NCBI RefSeq assembly: GCF_000760695.4
Contig: NZ_JHEG04000001.1
Coordinates: 5,834,204 to 5,898,203 of the forward strand
Length of the DNA stretch: 64,000 nucleotides
Origin: Tolypothrix bouteillei VB521301
GTDB taxonomy: Bacteria; Cyanobacteriota; Cyanobacteriia; Cyanobacteriales; Nostocaceae
Direction: 5' to 3'
Shown one piece after another: positions 1 through 9,006 of this stretch. Each line of letters begins with the position of its first letter. Position 1 is the first letter of the stretch. The notes beneath the pieces are model-generated. The model saw only the letters and a program-made list of their open reading frames with translations. It was not told the DNA's origin and ran no database searches. A program made the translations under genes and the position numbers.

Positions 1-154
1 CATGCGGTCGCTACTACTACCAGCATATCAGGTGTAAATAATCCTCTCTCGTTTGTAGTTGCGATACATACGCTAAAGCGCTACTAAAAGCCAAATACAG
101 AAATTTTACTTTTCGTTACGTAGTTTTGCATGATACCTCCCATAGCATCAAAAA

Positions 155-3100
155 TCACCTTTCCTGAATTAACTGTAGCAATTCCTCAGTAGATATCTTG
201 CTGCTCATCTCCGCACCTTCTAACAAACTATCCGCCAAATCTCGCTTGTGATGGTGCAGACTCACAATCTTATCTTCTATAGTATCTTTTGCTACCAAGC
301 GATAAATCGTGACCGGACGTTGCTGACCGATGCGGTGGGCGCGATCGGAGGCTTGGTCTTCGACTGCTGGGTTCCACCAAGGGTCCATATGAATGACATA
401 GTCAGCAGCTGTGAGATTCAGCCCCGTACCTCCCGCTTTCAGACTAATTAAGAAGATGTCCCCTTCTCCAGACTGAAAGGCATCCACCCGTTTTTTGCGT
501 TCTAATGCTGGTGTACTCCCATCTAAATACTGGTACTCGATCTGCTGATTGTCTAAATACTCGCGGATTATCTGCAAATGATCCACAAACTGACTAAACA
601 CCAAAACCTTATGGCGATTTTCCAGCAACTCCTCCACCACCTCACCAAAAACTTGCAACTTGGCGCTGGGAAGTGGTGCATCAGGCATTACCAAACGTGT
701 ATTGCAACAGGCGCGACGCAGTTTCATAATTTCTGCTAGAACTTGTAGGTGTTTCTGACCTCCTGCGACTTCACTCTCTGCTAGTTTGGCGATCGCATCC
801 CGACGCAACGCTTCATACAATGCCATTTCCTCCCGGCTCAAATCCACGTGCAAGGTAGTTTCAGTTCGAGAAGGTAACTCCTCCAAGACCTGATTTTTCG
901 TGCGCCGTAGCAGAAACGGTTGAATCAGTTTTTTCAATCTATTACGTGCTTGTTTGTCCTGAAACTTCTCAATGGGAATGGCAAAACGTTGGTTAAAGCT
1001 TTCCAACGAACCAAGCAACCCAGGATTGATAAAGCGGAAAAGATTCCACAGTTCCCCAAGATGGTTTTCAATAGGAGTTCCCGTCGTAATTAGTTTAAAC
1101 CCACCTTGAAGTTTCATTGCAGATTGGGAACGCTTGGTTGCTATATTCTTGATACACTGAGCCTCATCCAGAACAATAGTTTGCCACAGCACCTCAGACA
1201 GCATTTCAGCCACTTCTTCTTGTTGCAACAAACCGTAGCTGCAAATCAATATGTCAAATGGTTGCAGCCGCTCCAAAACTTTTTGGCGATTGCCACTCCC
1301 AAATTGAATAATATTAAGGGTTGGAGCAAAACGCTGCGTTTCACTTACCCAGTTCAAACACACTGAAGTAGGAGCCACAATGAGGGTTGGTCCTTCATGA
1401 GCGCGAGTCAGGATGACAGCTAATGCTTGCACCGTTTTCCCCAATCCCATTTGGTCAGCTAAACACGCCCCAACTCCCCAATGAGCCAAACGCGCCAACC
1501 ACTGAAATCCCTCAAGTTGGTAATCTCGCAGTTCTGCTTGTAATGTAGAAGGCAGTTTTGGTTGTAAGTTCTGCGCCTCCTTAAGACGTTGGATATGCGC
1601 CTTCCAATGTTTGTCAGCTTGCAAATTCCCCACTTCTTCCGCCAAATCTTCCACAACCATTGCTGCAAGTGGGTGAAAGCGCATACCTTTACCATTCTTT
1701 TCCGTAAACGCCCGCAATTCATCAAGGCGTTTGCGAAATGCTTGGGTTAAAGCAAGGAATTGACCGTTTTTTAACGGAACAAAACGGCTGGGTGTTTGCT
1801 CTAACAGTTCCATCAGTTGCTGCATATCAAATACTAGAGTCTCATCCAATTTCAACTCTCCACTCACAGCAAACCAATCTCCCTGGCGTTGAATCTTTAA
1901 CTGAAAATCGTTCAAGTCAGCACGGCGATCTATACGGAATTTTTCTCCTTCTGGCCATTCCAGCACTATGCTATCCCCCAACGCTTGCAGTTCCTGCAAC
2001 AGTTCCAAACAGTCCTCGAGTTCCTTTACCAGCCATTCACCATCTTGTTCCTCTTGACGGGTTAAGGTGGGACAAGCTGCGATCGCAGCATTGGCAAGTT
2101 GCTTCTCCTCACTCAAATTGCGTGTGGTTTGCAAGCGCGTACCTTCAACCTCCGCAATCACGGTTTCACCACCCGTACCGGGGATGTAATAGGGACCACC
2201 TCCATCAAAAGGTCGAACCATGACAGCCACTTTCAACCCTTCTCCTGCGGGTAACAAATGAACGTGGGGTGTGGCTCGTGCTGCAACTTCTCGAGCATTT
2301 TCCAACCCGCCCCCAATATCAGAATGTACGGTGACAATTCCAGATACTGCATTGAGAGCAGCCAAGACTCGATCTTTAGCTAGGACAGGGACTTCCAGCC
2401 GATTTTCCTTACCTAAAATCTCTGCAATTCGTCGGTGTCCCGCACCGATTTCAATCACTTTTATCCGAGTTGGAGTTTCTTTAACAGCCAGGATTTCCTG
2501 TCTTTCTGGAAGCTTGGGAAAAAATTCCAGTATGAGGCGATCGCTCTTGGCGGAAGCCTTACCCGACTTATCAAGATTCCCTTTTTTCACCAACAATTCC
2601 GGTTCTCCTTTCACAATTTCTACCCGAGTTGTTGGCGAATCTTCCCAAAACACAAAAGGATGTCCTACTAACTCCAAAATTGCTTTTTCGTTTAAAGTGT
2701 ATTCAGTTTTTCCGTAATATCCATAAGATCCATCATAATAAGTTTCAATATAAGCACAGACCCTTAGGTCTTGAGGGGTAATATAATCAAACTCACTCAG
2801 ATTATCGCTCAACCGCTTCAAAGCGATAGGACGACCCACACCCCAAGTTCCCTTAGCATTGATCTTTTGTTCGCGAGGCTGCAGCACGCATTTGCTGGAA
2901 TAGAAAGTAATAAACCAAGCCAAGCGCCGTTCAGTATAAGTTTTAACTGGTGTTTGCGGTTCTTTCTGAAGATTAGCTAGTGCTTTCAAGCTAAGTTCCC
3001 AAGGTTCTTGAGGTCGAATCAGGTCTACAATACTTTCTGCTTGGCTATCTTCACGCAAGATCGCTGCTTTCGCTTCATAAGTGCTGCGTGGTTTGAGCCG

Positions 3101-4411
3101 AGATAGCAGTTCTGCTGCTTCCATCGCCACCCAGTCGTAACCGGACGCCACTGCTTGCTCATATAAATGTTCTAACAACTTAGGAAGTTGCTTTTTTGCT
3201 CGATCGCCATCCATCCAGTAAAGACAAAGGGAACACAACAGAGTTTCTAAGCTGTTACCCTCTTCTATAGAAGGAACGCGAGCATCGACAACAAATGATT
3301 TTTGTGCGATATCGCCCTGCTGAACTTGCAGTACTATTTTCAGTCTCGAATAAATTAACCTCAACCAATGGTTGGACTGGCGTGAAATTAAACTGCTATA
3401 TTCTTCTGCTTCCCGAAGGCGTTCGAGCGATCCCTCTTTCAACAAAGCTAAGATAAAAAACAAGCTGCTTGTAGTGCTGAAATATACCTGTCTTTGTCCC
3501 CTATCTTTCTTGAAGGCTTTGAGACCGGCTGTAAAATACTCAATAGCTTTTTCATGCTCGCCACGTAAGAAAGTTAGCCAACCCCAAAAGGTAGTCGCAT
3601 AATGTCCGGACTCATCAGATATACGCTCCAAACTCTGTTGAGCCTCTTGTAGGTGACCTCTTAAAAGCAGTTGTTCCGTTAAAATCAATTGCAAATCATC
3701 TGAAGAATGCCCGTCAGGAGTAGAGCATTCTTCTTCAAGCAATGCAAACGCCTCTTCTACTGGATAACATTTCAAGGTTGCATTCCATAAAATAACAGAT
3801 ATAGCGCTCTTGTACAATTCTACAGGCAGAGTCCGAAACCAATCTGCATCAAATGGATTATTACAAACGAGAGTGAAGATATTTTCTATTGATATACGAT
3901 CTTGAGTGTTGTATTTCCCATAATCCTCAAGTTGCTTGTGAATAAAATTGAAACTGTGGTTGTAAAGACCAATGCGGACTTCCCGGATTAATTGGCTCTG
4001 ACTTTTAAAATATCGAGGTCCATCTTCCCATCGAGTTTTAATAGGTAGTTTTTCCTGAACGGCTTTAACTAGTGTGTCAAACCTTCCTGTTCTCACTGAA
4101 TCGCGAGTCGCAATCTCCACAAGCAAAGGATGGCACTGAGGACCTTGTCCAAGTGGTTGTACCAACAACCCTGCTGCTAACAATTTATTAATATAAGGCT
4201 TTAAAGTTGAAGCATTAAAAAGATGACCTTTCTCATTACGTGCGCCAATATATGTCAAACATTCCAGAAACGTGGTTCTATTGATAGGCTCATAAATAAC
4301 CGAAAACAATTGGACAATAGTTTGTTCCAACGTTGATAGCTGACGATAATCTTCAGCAAGTTGTGAGCGAAGCATATCGCTATCAGCCTCAGAATTGCTC
4401 GTGGTATTCAT
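155..4411 (-). CDS. SNF2-family DNA-dependent ATPase/helicase (1418 aa)
   Basis: A Swi2/Snf2 (SF2) DNA translocase, probably acting in DNA repair, recombination or chromatin-protein remodelling. The last third is the motor: Walker A QMGLGKT near residue 987, the DEAQ box near 1080, GTPIENHLGELW after it, and a C-terminal helicase lobe ending in the HRIGQ motif near 1357. The middle (about 600-900) matches the bacterial SNF2-associated region in style. The N-terminal 500 residues are helical and TPR-like and are not identified. Length suits the long bacterial SNF2 proteins. It stands alone, with no operon partner in view. The family is sure; the cellular role is inferred. Confidence 0.93.
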   Translation of the reverse strand: MNTTSNSEADSDMLRSQLAEDYRQLSTLEQTIVQLFSVIYEPINRTTFLECLTYIGARNEKGHLFNASTLKPYINKLLAAGLLVQPLGQGPQCHPLLVEIATRDSVRTGRFDTLVKAVQEKLPIKTRWEDGPRYFKSQSQLIREVRIGLYNHSFNFIHKQLEDYGKYNTQDRISIENIFTLVCNNPFDADWFRTLPVELYKSAISVILWNATLKCYPVEEAFALLEEECSTPDGHSSDDLQLILTEQLLLRGHLQEAQQSLERISDESGHYATTFWGWLTFLRGEHEKAIEYFTAGLKAFKKDRGQRQVYFSTTSSLFFILALLKEGSLERLREAEEYSSLISRQSNHWLRLIYSRLKIVLQVQQGDIAQKSFVVDARVPSIEEGNSLETLLCSLCLYWMDGDRAKKQLPKLLEHLYEQAVASGYDWVAMEAAELLSRLKPRSTYEAKAAILREDSQAESIVDLIRPQEPWELSLKALANLQKEPQTPVKTYTERRLAWFITFYSSKCVLQPREQKINAKGTWGVGRPIALKRLSDNLSEFDYITPQDLRVCAYIETYYDGSYGYYGKTEYTLNEKAILELVGHPFVFWEDSPTTRVEIVKGEPELLVKKGNLDKSGKASAKSDRLILEFFPKLPERQEILAVKETPTRIKVIEIGAGHRRIAEILGKENRLEVPVLAKDRVLAALNAVSGIVTVHSDIGGGLENAREVAARATPHVHLLPAGEGLKVAVMVRPFDGGGPYYIPGTGGETVIAEVEGTRLQTTRNLSEEKQLANAAIAACPTLTRQEEQDGEWLVKELEDCLELLQELQALGDSIVLEWPEGEKFRIDRRADLNDFQLKIQRQGDWFAVSGELKLDETLVFDMQQLMELLEQTPSRFVPLKNGQFLALTQAFRKRLDELRAFTEKNGKGMRFHPLAAMVVEDLAEEVGNLQADKHWKAHIQRLKEAQNLQPKLPSTLQAELRDYQLEGFQWLARLAHWGVGACLADQMGLGKTVQALAVILTRAHEGPTLIVAPTSVCLNWVSETQRFAPTLNIIQFGSGNRQKVLERLQPFDILICSYGLLQQEEVAEMLSEVLWQTIVLDEAQCIKNIATKRSQSAMKLQGGFKLITTGTPIENHLGELWNLFRFINPGLLGSLESFNQRFAIPIEKFQDKQARNRLKKLIQPFLLRRTKNQVLEELPSRTETTLHVDLSREEMALYEALRRDAIAKLAESEVAGGQKHLQVLAEIMKLRRACCNTRLVMPDAPLPSAKLQVFGEVVEELLENRHKVLVFSQFVDHLQIIREYLDNQQIEYQYLDGSTPALERKKRVDAFQSGEGDIFLISLKAGGTGLNLTAADYVIHMDPWWNPAVEDQASDRAHRIGQQRPVTIYRLVAKDTIEDKIVSLHHHKRDLADSLLEGAEMSSKISTEELLQLIQER

Positions 4412-4984
4412 CAGGTTTTACGTATTTTTTCTATAAAAAAGTAGATAATAGATCCAACATTATAAACTAAATGCCTGCAAAAACTAACTTAATCTTTATT
4501 CACAGCTATTCTCTCTTTCTCTTACCTCTGCGACCTTTGCAGTTCAAAAAGTTTCATCACCTCACGCTCCCCGAAGTCTCTAAGGGTACACTCAGTCAAC
4601 GGACATCAGTACTCTCTCGTTTTTAGCTAAAGGCTGGGAATGAACTCTGCAAGGCAAATGGGGAAAGGCGGAATCTCAGTCCACAACAGGCATTATTCCC
4701 AAGCGGAGCCACCGGATCGCTCGTGAGGGCGCAGACCTGCTAGGAGCCAATCCCATCCTCTAAAAAGTAAGGGCTCTAACTAGAGAGCCTTGTCAATCAT
4801 TTTGATTTGATGTAGTATAAAATACCTTGAAAAAGTCACCAACAGTACGCAGGGCTCCTCTAGAGTACCATCGTCGATTTGTTTAGATTCAATGGACACA
4901 AGTTCGCCTAGTAGTCACAGTAGTCATCTCCCTCTTGCTCGGTGAGTTTGTCTCCCAGCAAGTGGGAGACATTAGGAGGTTATT
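4412..4984 (+). promoter_or_regulatory. Long gene-free leader upstream of mgtE
   Basis: This 573-base stretch separates two divergently arranged genes. Its 3' part (about 4620-4830) is more GC-rich than usual spacer DNA here and can form hairpins, for example GGCTCT/AGAGCC around 4769-4789. A structured, possibly Mg-responsive leader is suggested by the gene it precedes, but the consensus of the ykoK (M-box) riboswitch could not be matched convincingly. The family of this leader is unknown. Confidence 0.3.
4950..4980 (+). promoter_or_regulatory. Perfect hairpin next to the mgtE ribosome binding site
   Basis: GTCTCCCA and TGGGAGAC form an 8-bp perfect stem around a 5-base loop (4950-4970). 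It is followed directly by a strong Shine-Dalgarno AGGAGGT (4974-4980) four bases before the ATG. A stem this close to the ribosome site could control translation or protect the mRNA. The structure is visible; the function is inferred. Confidence 0.55.
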
Positions 4985-6331
4985 ATGCTCACCTGGGAAG
5001 GACGTGCTGAACTGTCAAGCATTGCTGACTTAAACCAGCTCAAAGTTGAACTCAATCGTTTACCAGCTGTTGATGTAGGCGACTACATTGTCGAACAGCC
5101 CACAGAAAAAAGAGCGATCGCATTCCGCTTGCTAAACAAAGACCAAGCGATCGCAGTTTTTGAATACTTACCCTCTGAAATTCAAGAAGAACTGATTGAA
5201 GCACTTCACGACACGCAAGTCTGTCAAATTGTAGAAGCAATGAGTCCAGACGATCGCGTAGAGTTGTTTGATGAGTTACCTGCAAAAGTTGTCAAGCGCT
5301 TGTTGCAACAACTTAGCTCTGAAGAAAGGCAAGTGACAGCAACAATTCTCGGCTACCCTGAAGGAACAGCCGGGCGTGTCATGACAACTAAATATGTCCG
5401 CTTACAGCAAGGTTTAACAGTGGGGGAAGCTTTAAACAAAATTCGTCGTTACGATGAAGATAAAGAAACCATCTACTACGCCTACGTCACAGACGAAAAC
5501 CGCAAGCTCGTGCGGGTAATTTCCCTGCGCCAGCTATTATTTACCATTCCTGATGCTCACGTCAGAGATGTGGCTAGCGATCGCGTTGTCAAAGTCAAAA
5601 CGGAAACTCCCCAAGAAGAAGTCGCTCAGTTGATGAAGCGCTACGACTTGATAGCACTTCCTGTTGTGGATCGCGAAGACAAACTTGTGGGGATCGTTAC
5701 TATTGATGACGTAGTAGACATTTTAGAAGAAGAAGCCACAGAAGATATTCAGAAACTAGCAGGTGTGAGTGGTGGTGATGAAGCCGCCCTCTCGCCGCCC
5801 CATGTCACTCTCAGCAAGCGTTTTCCCTGGCTATTGGCTAATATTGGCTTGTATGTAGGAGCAGCAAGTGCGATCGCGCCATTTCAACAAGTCATTTCCG
5901 TAGTCCCAGTTTTAGCTGTCATCATGCCAATTCTATCCAATACCAGTGGTAACGTCGCCATTCAAGCTCTATCCGTAACAGTACGGGGATTGGGAGTAGG
6001 AGAAGTGACACCAAAAGACACTTTTAAAATTCTTCGTAAGGAAATTCTCGCAGGATTGGGGACATCTGTAGGGCTGGGATTATCCTTGGGTATACTGTCC
6101 TTAATTTGGTCACCACCGCAAGAGAGATGGGTAGCACTTGTTGCTGCGGTGGTGATGGCTGTGAACGTATTTGTCGCAGCTAGTATGGGTACAGTGCTAC
6201 CAATGGGTCTTAAAAGATTAAAATTAGACCCGGCATTGATTAGCGGACCGTTGTTAACAACGTTATTAGATGCAGTCGGATTTCTCACTTTCCTAACGCT
6301 GATTTCGGTGGCTTTGAAGATTGTTCGTTAA
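4985..6331 (+). CDS. mgtE: Magnesium transporter MgtE (448 aa)
   Basis: Inner-membrane Mg2+ channel. Domain order is standard: a superhelical MgtE_N domain (about 30-130), two CBS domains (about 135-260) that sense cytosolic Mg2+, a plug helix, and a membrane domain of five hydrophobic segments (about 280-448). The pore-family signature is present as SNTSGNVAIQ near residue 320. Length is as expected (about 450). The start is set by AGGAGGT four bases upstream. It is monocistronic, with an unusually long leader and a hairpin beside its ribosome site. Confidence 0.95.
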   Translation: MLTWEGRAELSSIADLNQLKVELNRLPAVDVGDYIVEQPTEKRAIAFRLLNKDQAIAVFEYLPSEIQEELIEALHDTQVCQIVEAMSPDDRVELFDELPAKVVKRLLQQLSSEERQVTATILGYPEGTAGRVMTTKYVRLQQGLTVGEALNKIRRYDEDKETIYYAYVTDENRKLVRVISLRQLLFTIPDAHVRDVASDRVVKVKTETPQEEVAQLMKRYDLIALPVVDREDKLVGIVTIDDVVDILEEEATEDIQKLAGVSGGDEAALSPPHVTLSKRFPWLLANIGLYVGAASAIAPFQQVISVVPVLAVIMPILSNTSGNVAIQALSVTVRGLGVGEVTPKDTFKILRKEILAGLGTSVGLGLSLGILSLIWSPPQERWVALVAAVVMAVNVFVAASMGTVLPMGLKRLKLDPALISGPLLTTLLDAVGFLTFLTLISVALKIVR

Positions 6332-6484
6332 GATAGCGCTCGCATTCTTGGATAAAATTGTGGACGGGCGATTTGCTCCAATTGCCCCTCCAATCTCACA
6401 ATTTCATGTTGCTGAGTAGCGTTTGGGTTTTGGGTTTTCCATATTTTACTATCAGTGGTAGAAGCTGTTCGGTGACGATTGTTC

Positions 6485-6643
6485 CTTAGAGGATGTTTTA
6501 AAAGTCCTCTTGTTGGTAGCAAAATATTCAGATCCCCCTAAATCCCCCTTAAAAAGGGGGACTTTAAGAGGCTTTTTAAGGGGTTCAGGGGGATCGATAG
6601 GTACTTAAAAACACAGCAAATCACTTTTCAAACATCCTCTTAG
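6485..6643. repeat. MITE-like element with 20-bp terminal inverted repeats
   Basis: CTTAGAGGATGTTTTAAAAG at 6485-6504 is mirrored by the reverse complement of 6624-6643 with three differences. The inside holds nested runs of C and G (GATCCCCCTAAATCCCC type) that fold on themselves, a repeat widespread in Nostocales spacers. No gene lies inside it. The rest of the 6332-6870 gap shows nothing else recognisable. Confidence 0.65.
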
Positions 6644-6870
6644 AGACCATTTATAAAGTAAATCTTTAGACAACAAGACGATGTAACATAATACGAGTTA
6701 TGACTCTGAAGATTGACCAACATTCCGAATCCAACTCCATCGATAGCTGAGTAATCGCAACTAATTGACATCAAACACTTATACTAAACTGGCACTTTAA
6801 GGAAGCAGCAAGCTGTTGAATGCTTGAATTTACAAAAAAAGAGATTAAAAAGAATTTGTTTTGAAAGTAA

Positions 6871-7341
6871 TCAAACCTCGTCAGGAAAAATTTTTTTCTC
6901 TGTTTGAGAACCATCTTCGTTATCCCTTATAAAAGTGTGAAACTCAAGCTCAGTTAAATCATTTTTTTTATGAAATTTCATAATTTCCCATACAGTAGGA
7001 GCTTCTTGTAATTTAGTATTGATAATAACGATCTCAGGTTCTCCAGATTCCTTATCGCTACGCTCAATAATAAAGTTCTGACCGTGATGCCAAAATGTTG
7101 TGGTAATTGTTAAAAATTTTTGGATTGTGCTGTCTTTGATTCTAAGTCTTGTATGAGACACCAAAGATGGTTCAACATCTAAGTATTCAATTGCATGGTT
7201 GTATTCTGGAACACTATTCCAAACTAGTTCTTCATCTTCATCTAATAAATTTAGATCGAAGTATTCTTCTGGTGACATCTCAACTGTATGCCATTGTGGC
7301 TCGTTAGCAATTTTATAATCTATAAATATCTCCAGAGACAT
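6871..7341 (-). CDS. Hypothetical acidic protein (156 aa)
   Basis: No family recognised. The product is a soluble, acidic, mixed alpha/beta protein without signal peptide or membrane segment. It has a DEDEE patch near residue 38 and ends in an acid/basic tail. The ATG at 7341 is preferred over an in-frame TTG two codons earlier because GAGG lies about 11 bases before it. It sits alone between a MITE and an integrase gene. Base use matches the surrounding genome, so there is no sign of recent transfer. Confidence 0.6.
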   Translation of the reverse strand: MSLEIFIDYKIANEPQWHTVEMSPEEYFDLNLLDEDEELVWNSVPEYNHAIEYLDVEPSLVSHTRLRIKDSTIQKFLTITTTFWHHGQNFIIERSDKESGEPEIVIINTKLQEAPTVWEIMKFHKKNDLTELEFHTFIRDNEDGSQTEKKIFPDEV

Positions 7342-7347
7342 ATACAA

Positions 7348-7665
7348 GCATACCTCATATTGAATTTAATAATGGTCTGAATTTGACGGACATAAATTGA
7401 CCGTATTATTTAATTGAAAAAATCTTTTTACTCCCATTATGAATGAAGTTGAGGAAATGCACAGTATATTAGTTGCTACTTTTTAGTTCACTGGAACACA
7501 TTAATTTATTAGAAACAGCCGATCTATAATTACAGTGAATCAGTTACGTGATTTGATTACTGATGGACGAGTTGTTCTGGTTGGGGCTGTAAAAAGGGAT
7601 ATATGCTGGACTCACGGAGCATTACTCAAAGCAGTACGTAACAAAACTGAACCTTTATACTTCCC
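7348..7665. other. Gene-free stretch between the hypothetical gene and the recombinase
   Basis: AT-rich spacer. A short plus-strand frame runs through it into the recombinase gene, but it lacks a good start site and recognisable content. Nothing else is seen. Confidence 0.4.
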
Positions 7666-8706
7666 CTACCGATTCCTCAAATATTCCCCAGTTCCTCGTT
7701 CGGGATTTACATGGACGTATTTACCCGTAACAGCCAAACTGGAGTGTCCGAGTTGCTTCTGCACGCAAATAGTTGGCGCACCTCTTTTAAGAGCATGAGT
7801 TGCATGGGCGTGTCTGAGCCAATTTGGTGAAAACTTAATCCCTGCTTTTTCGCACACCTCTGCCATCAATGCCCTGATACCTCTATCGGTCAGTGCTCTC
7901 CCCTTCCTACGATTTGAACAGCTTGGGAAAACTGGATCGTCAGGTGAAGCATCACCCTTGACTGCCAAAAGTGCTGCACTAGTTTCGGGGTCAAGTCTCA
8001 TAGAGCGCGTCTTACTCCCTTTCCCCGTCACCGTTACAATAATGCAATCCCCATCCTCTCTGATTTGCTTCCATCGCAACCCCGGTTTGGACTCTGCTTT
8101 TTTTCCCGCTGTTGCTTCTGTTTCCCCAATCTCCCCCACCTGACAACCGGAATAGTAAATCAACTGAAATAATAGCAGATGGCGATCGCTCAAAATACCT
8201 GCTGCTTCCTCTAATTCCCAAATTTGTTGTTCACTCAAGATTCTCTGGGATAAAGTTTCTTCCCACTCCATAGCAAGTTCGGCTGCTGCATTGCATGGAA
8301 AATAGCCAATACTTTCTTTCGTCCCAAAAGACCAGAGCGACCTGATAGCAGCAACATATTTAGCAGATGCATTCTGACTCAACCCTTTCCGATCTTTCTG
8401 CCCTCGTACTGGCTTTTCCTCCTTAAGCCAAACCACATAAGACTGCAAATGTGCCAGGGTACAGAAACGCAGATCGCTAATTGAGTAGCGATCGCGCATC
8501 CAACTGCACAAATCCAGAGCGATCTGACAGTACACCCTTTTGGTTTGAGCGCTTTTAATGTTGGCAGAATTTATCCACAATTCCACTAACTGTTCTGTAG
8601 TTTGAACTCTAGCTCTCCCAGGGAAGTAATAATCTCCAAGCATCTGAATTTCTTCCCCAGAAAAGATTTCAGCATCTATAACATCTATTTTGACAATTTC
8701 GTTCAT
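7666..8706 (-). CDS. Tyrosine recombinase/integrase, catalytic Arg I apparently replaced (346 aa)
   Basis: A phage-type integrase: an N-terminal SAM-like core-binding domain (about 25-130) followed by the catalytic domain. Box II is clear: LRHAHATHAL near residue 300, then LGHSS, and the nucleophile in GKYVHV near 331. In box I, where families of this type read G-x-R-x-x-E, this protein reads SGCQVGEIGE, so the usual arginine is a glutamine. About 15 extra residues follow before LRWKQI. The enzyme may therefore be impaired or divergent. It lies just outside the isolated CRISPR repeat and the Tn7-like element. Recombinase membership is secure; activity is doubtful. Confidence 0.85.
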   Translation of the reverse strand: MNEIVKIDVIDAEIFSGEEIQMLGDYYFPGRARVQTTEQLVELWINSANIKSAQTKRVYCQIALDLCSWMRDRYSISDLRFCTLAHLQSYVVWLKEEKPVRGQKDRKGLSQNASAKYVAAIRSLWSFGTKESIGYFPCNAAAELAMEWEETLSQRILSEQQIWELEEAAGILSDRHLLLFQLIYYSGCQVGEIGETEATAGKKAESKPGLRWKQIREDGDCIIVTVTGKGSKTRSMRLDPETSAALLAVKGDASPDDPVFPSCSNRRKGRALTDRGIRALMAEVCEKAGIKFSPNWLRHAHATHALKRGAPTICVQKQLGHSSLAVTGKYVHVNPERGTGEYLRNR

Positions 8707-8840
8707 AAAGGAAATAACGAGAATTTATCGTTCAAGAGGGATGGCGCTTTGAAGTATACAAAAAAGCATAATTGCAATCTTCTCGTTGAGAAACCGTGTA
8801 TTTGCTCATCCCCCTTTTCAAGTTTTGAAGCGAGCAACAA

Positions 8841-8877
8841 GTTTCAATCCCGTTTCCGGGAATCGTTAAGTTTCAAG
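8841..8877 (-). CRISPR. Isolated CRISPR repeat, trailer-side unit of the array split off by a transposon
   Basis: Thirty-six of 37 bases equal the repeat of the large array at 11460-13551, in the same orientation. The one change is C to T at position 26 (ATCGTTAAG instead of ATCGCTAAG). It is followed by 15 bases and then the left end of the Tn7-like element. Degenerate last repeats are usual at the leader-distal end of an array, so this is read as the terminal repeat. Confidence 0.85.
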
Positions 8878-8892
8878 TTAACAGTTCCTTTA

Positions 8893-8967
8893 TGTAACTT
8901 GAACCACTTGATGGCAGTAACTGCCACGATGTGCTTCCACAAGGGCACTGCCATGATGTGCTTCCAT
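8893..8967. repeat. Transposon left end with TnsB-type binding repeats
   Basis: The terminal 28 bases carry the inward-facing GATGGCAGTAA. Two more copies of the site follow, in the form ACTGCCAygATGTGCTTCC. They point the opposite way from what a Tn7 end normally shows, and the first forms the palindrome TGGCAGTAACTGCCA with the terminal copy. Confidence 0.6.
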
Positions 8968-9006
8968 TTTGAAAGCAAAGTAGAAAAACAGGGAAGATAG
9001 TAAATA

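Noticed and set aside
4620..4984. M-box (ykoK) riboswitch call for the mgtE leader
   Set aside because: Only a GGCTCCT-like piece could be matched; the conserved order of the M-box was not found.
7535..7798. 87-codon plus frame next to the integrase
   Set aside because: It overlaps the conserved C-terminus of the integrase on the other strand and has a GTG start without ribosome site.
8602..9000. 132-codon plus frame across the isolated CRISPR repeat
   Set aside because: It crosses the integrase start, the CRISPR repeat and the transposon end and has no protein-like content.
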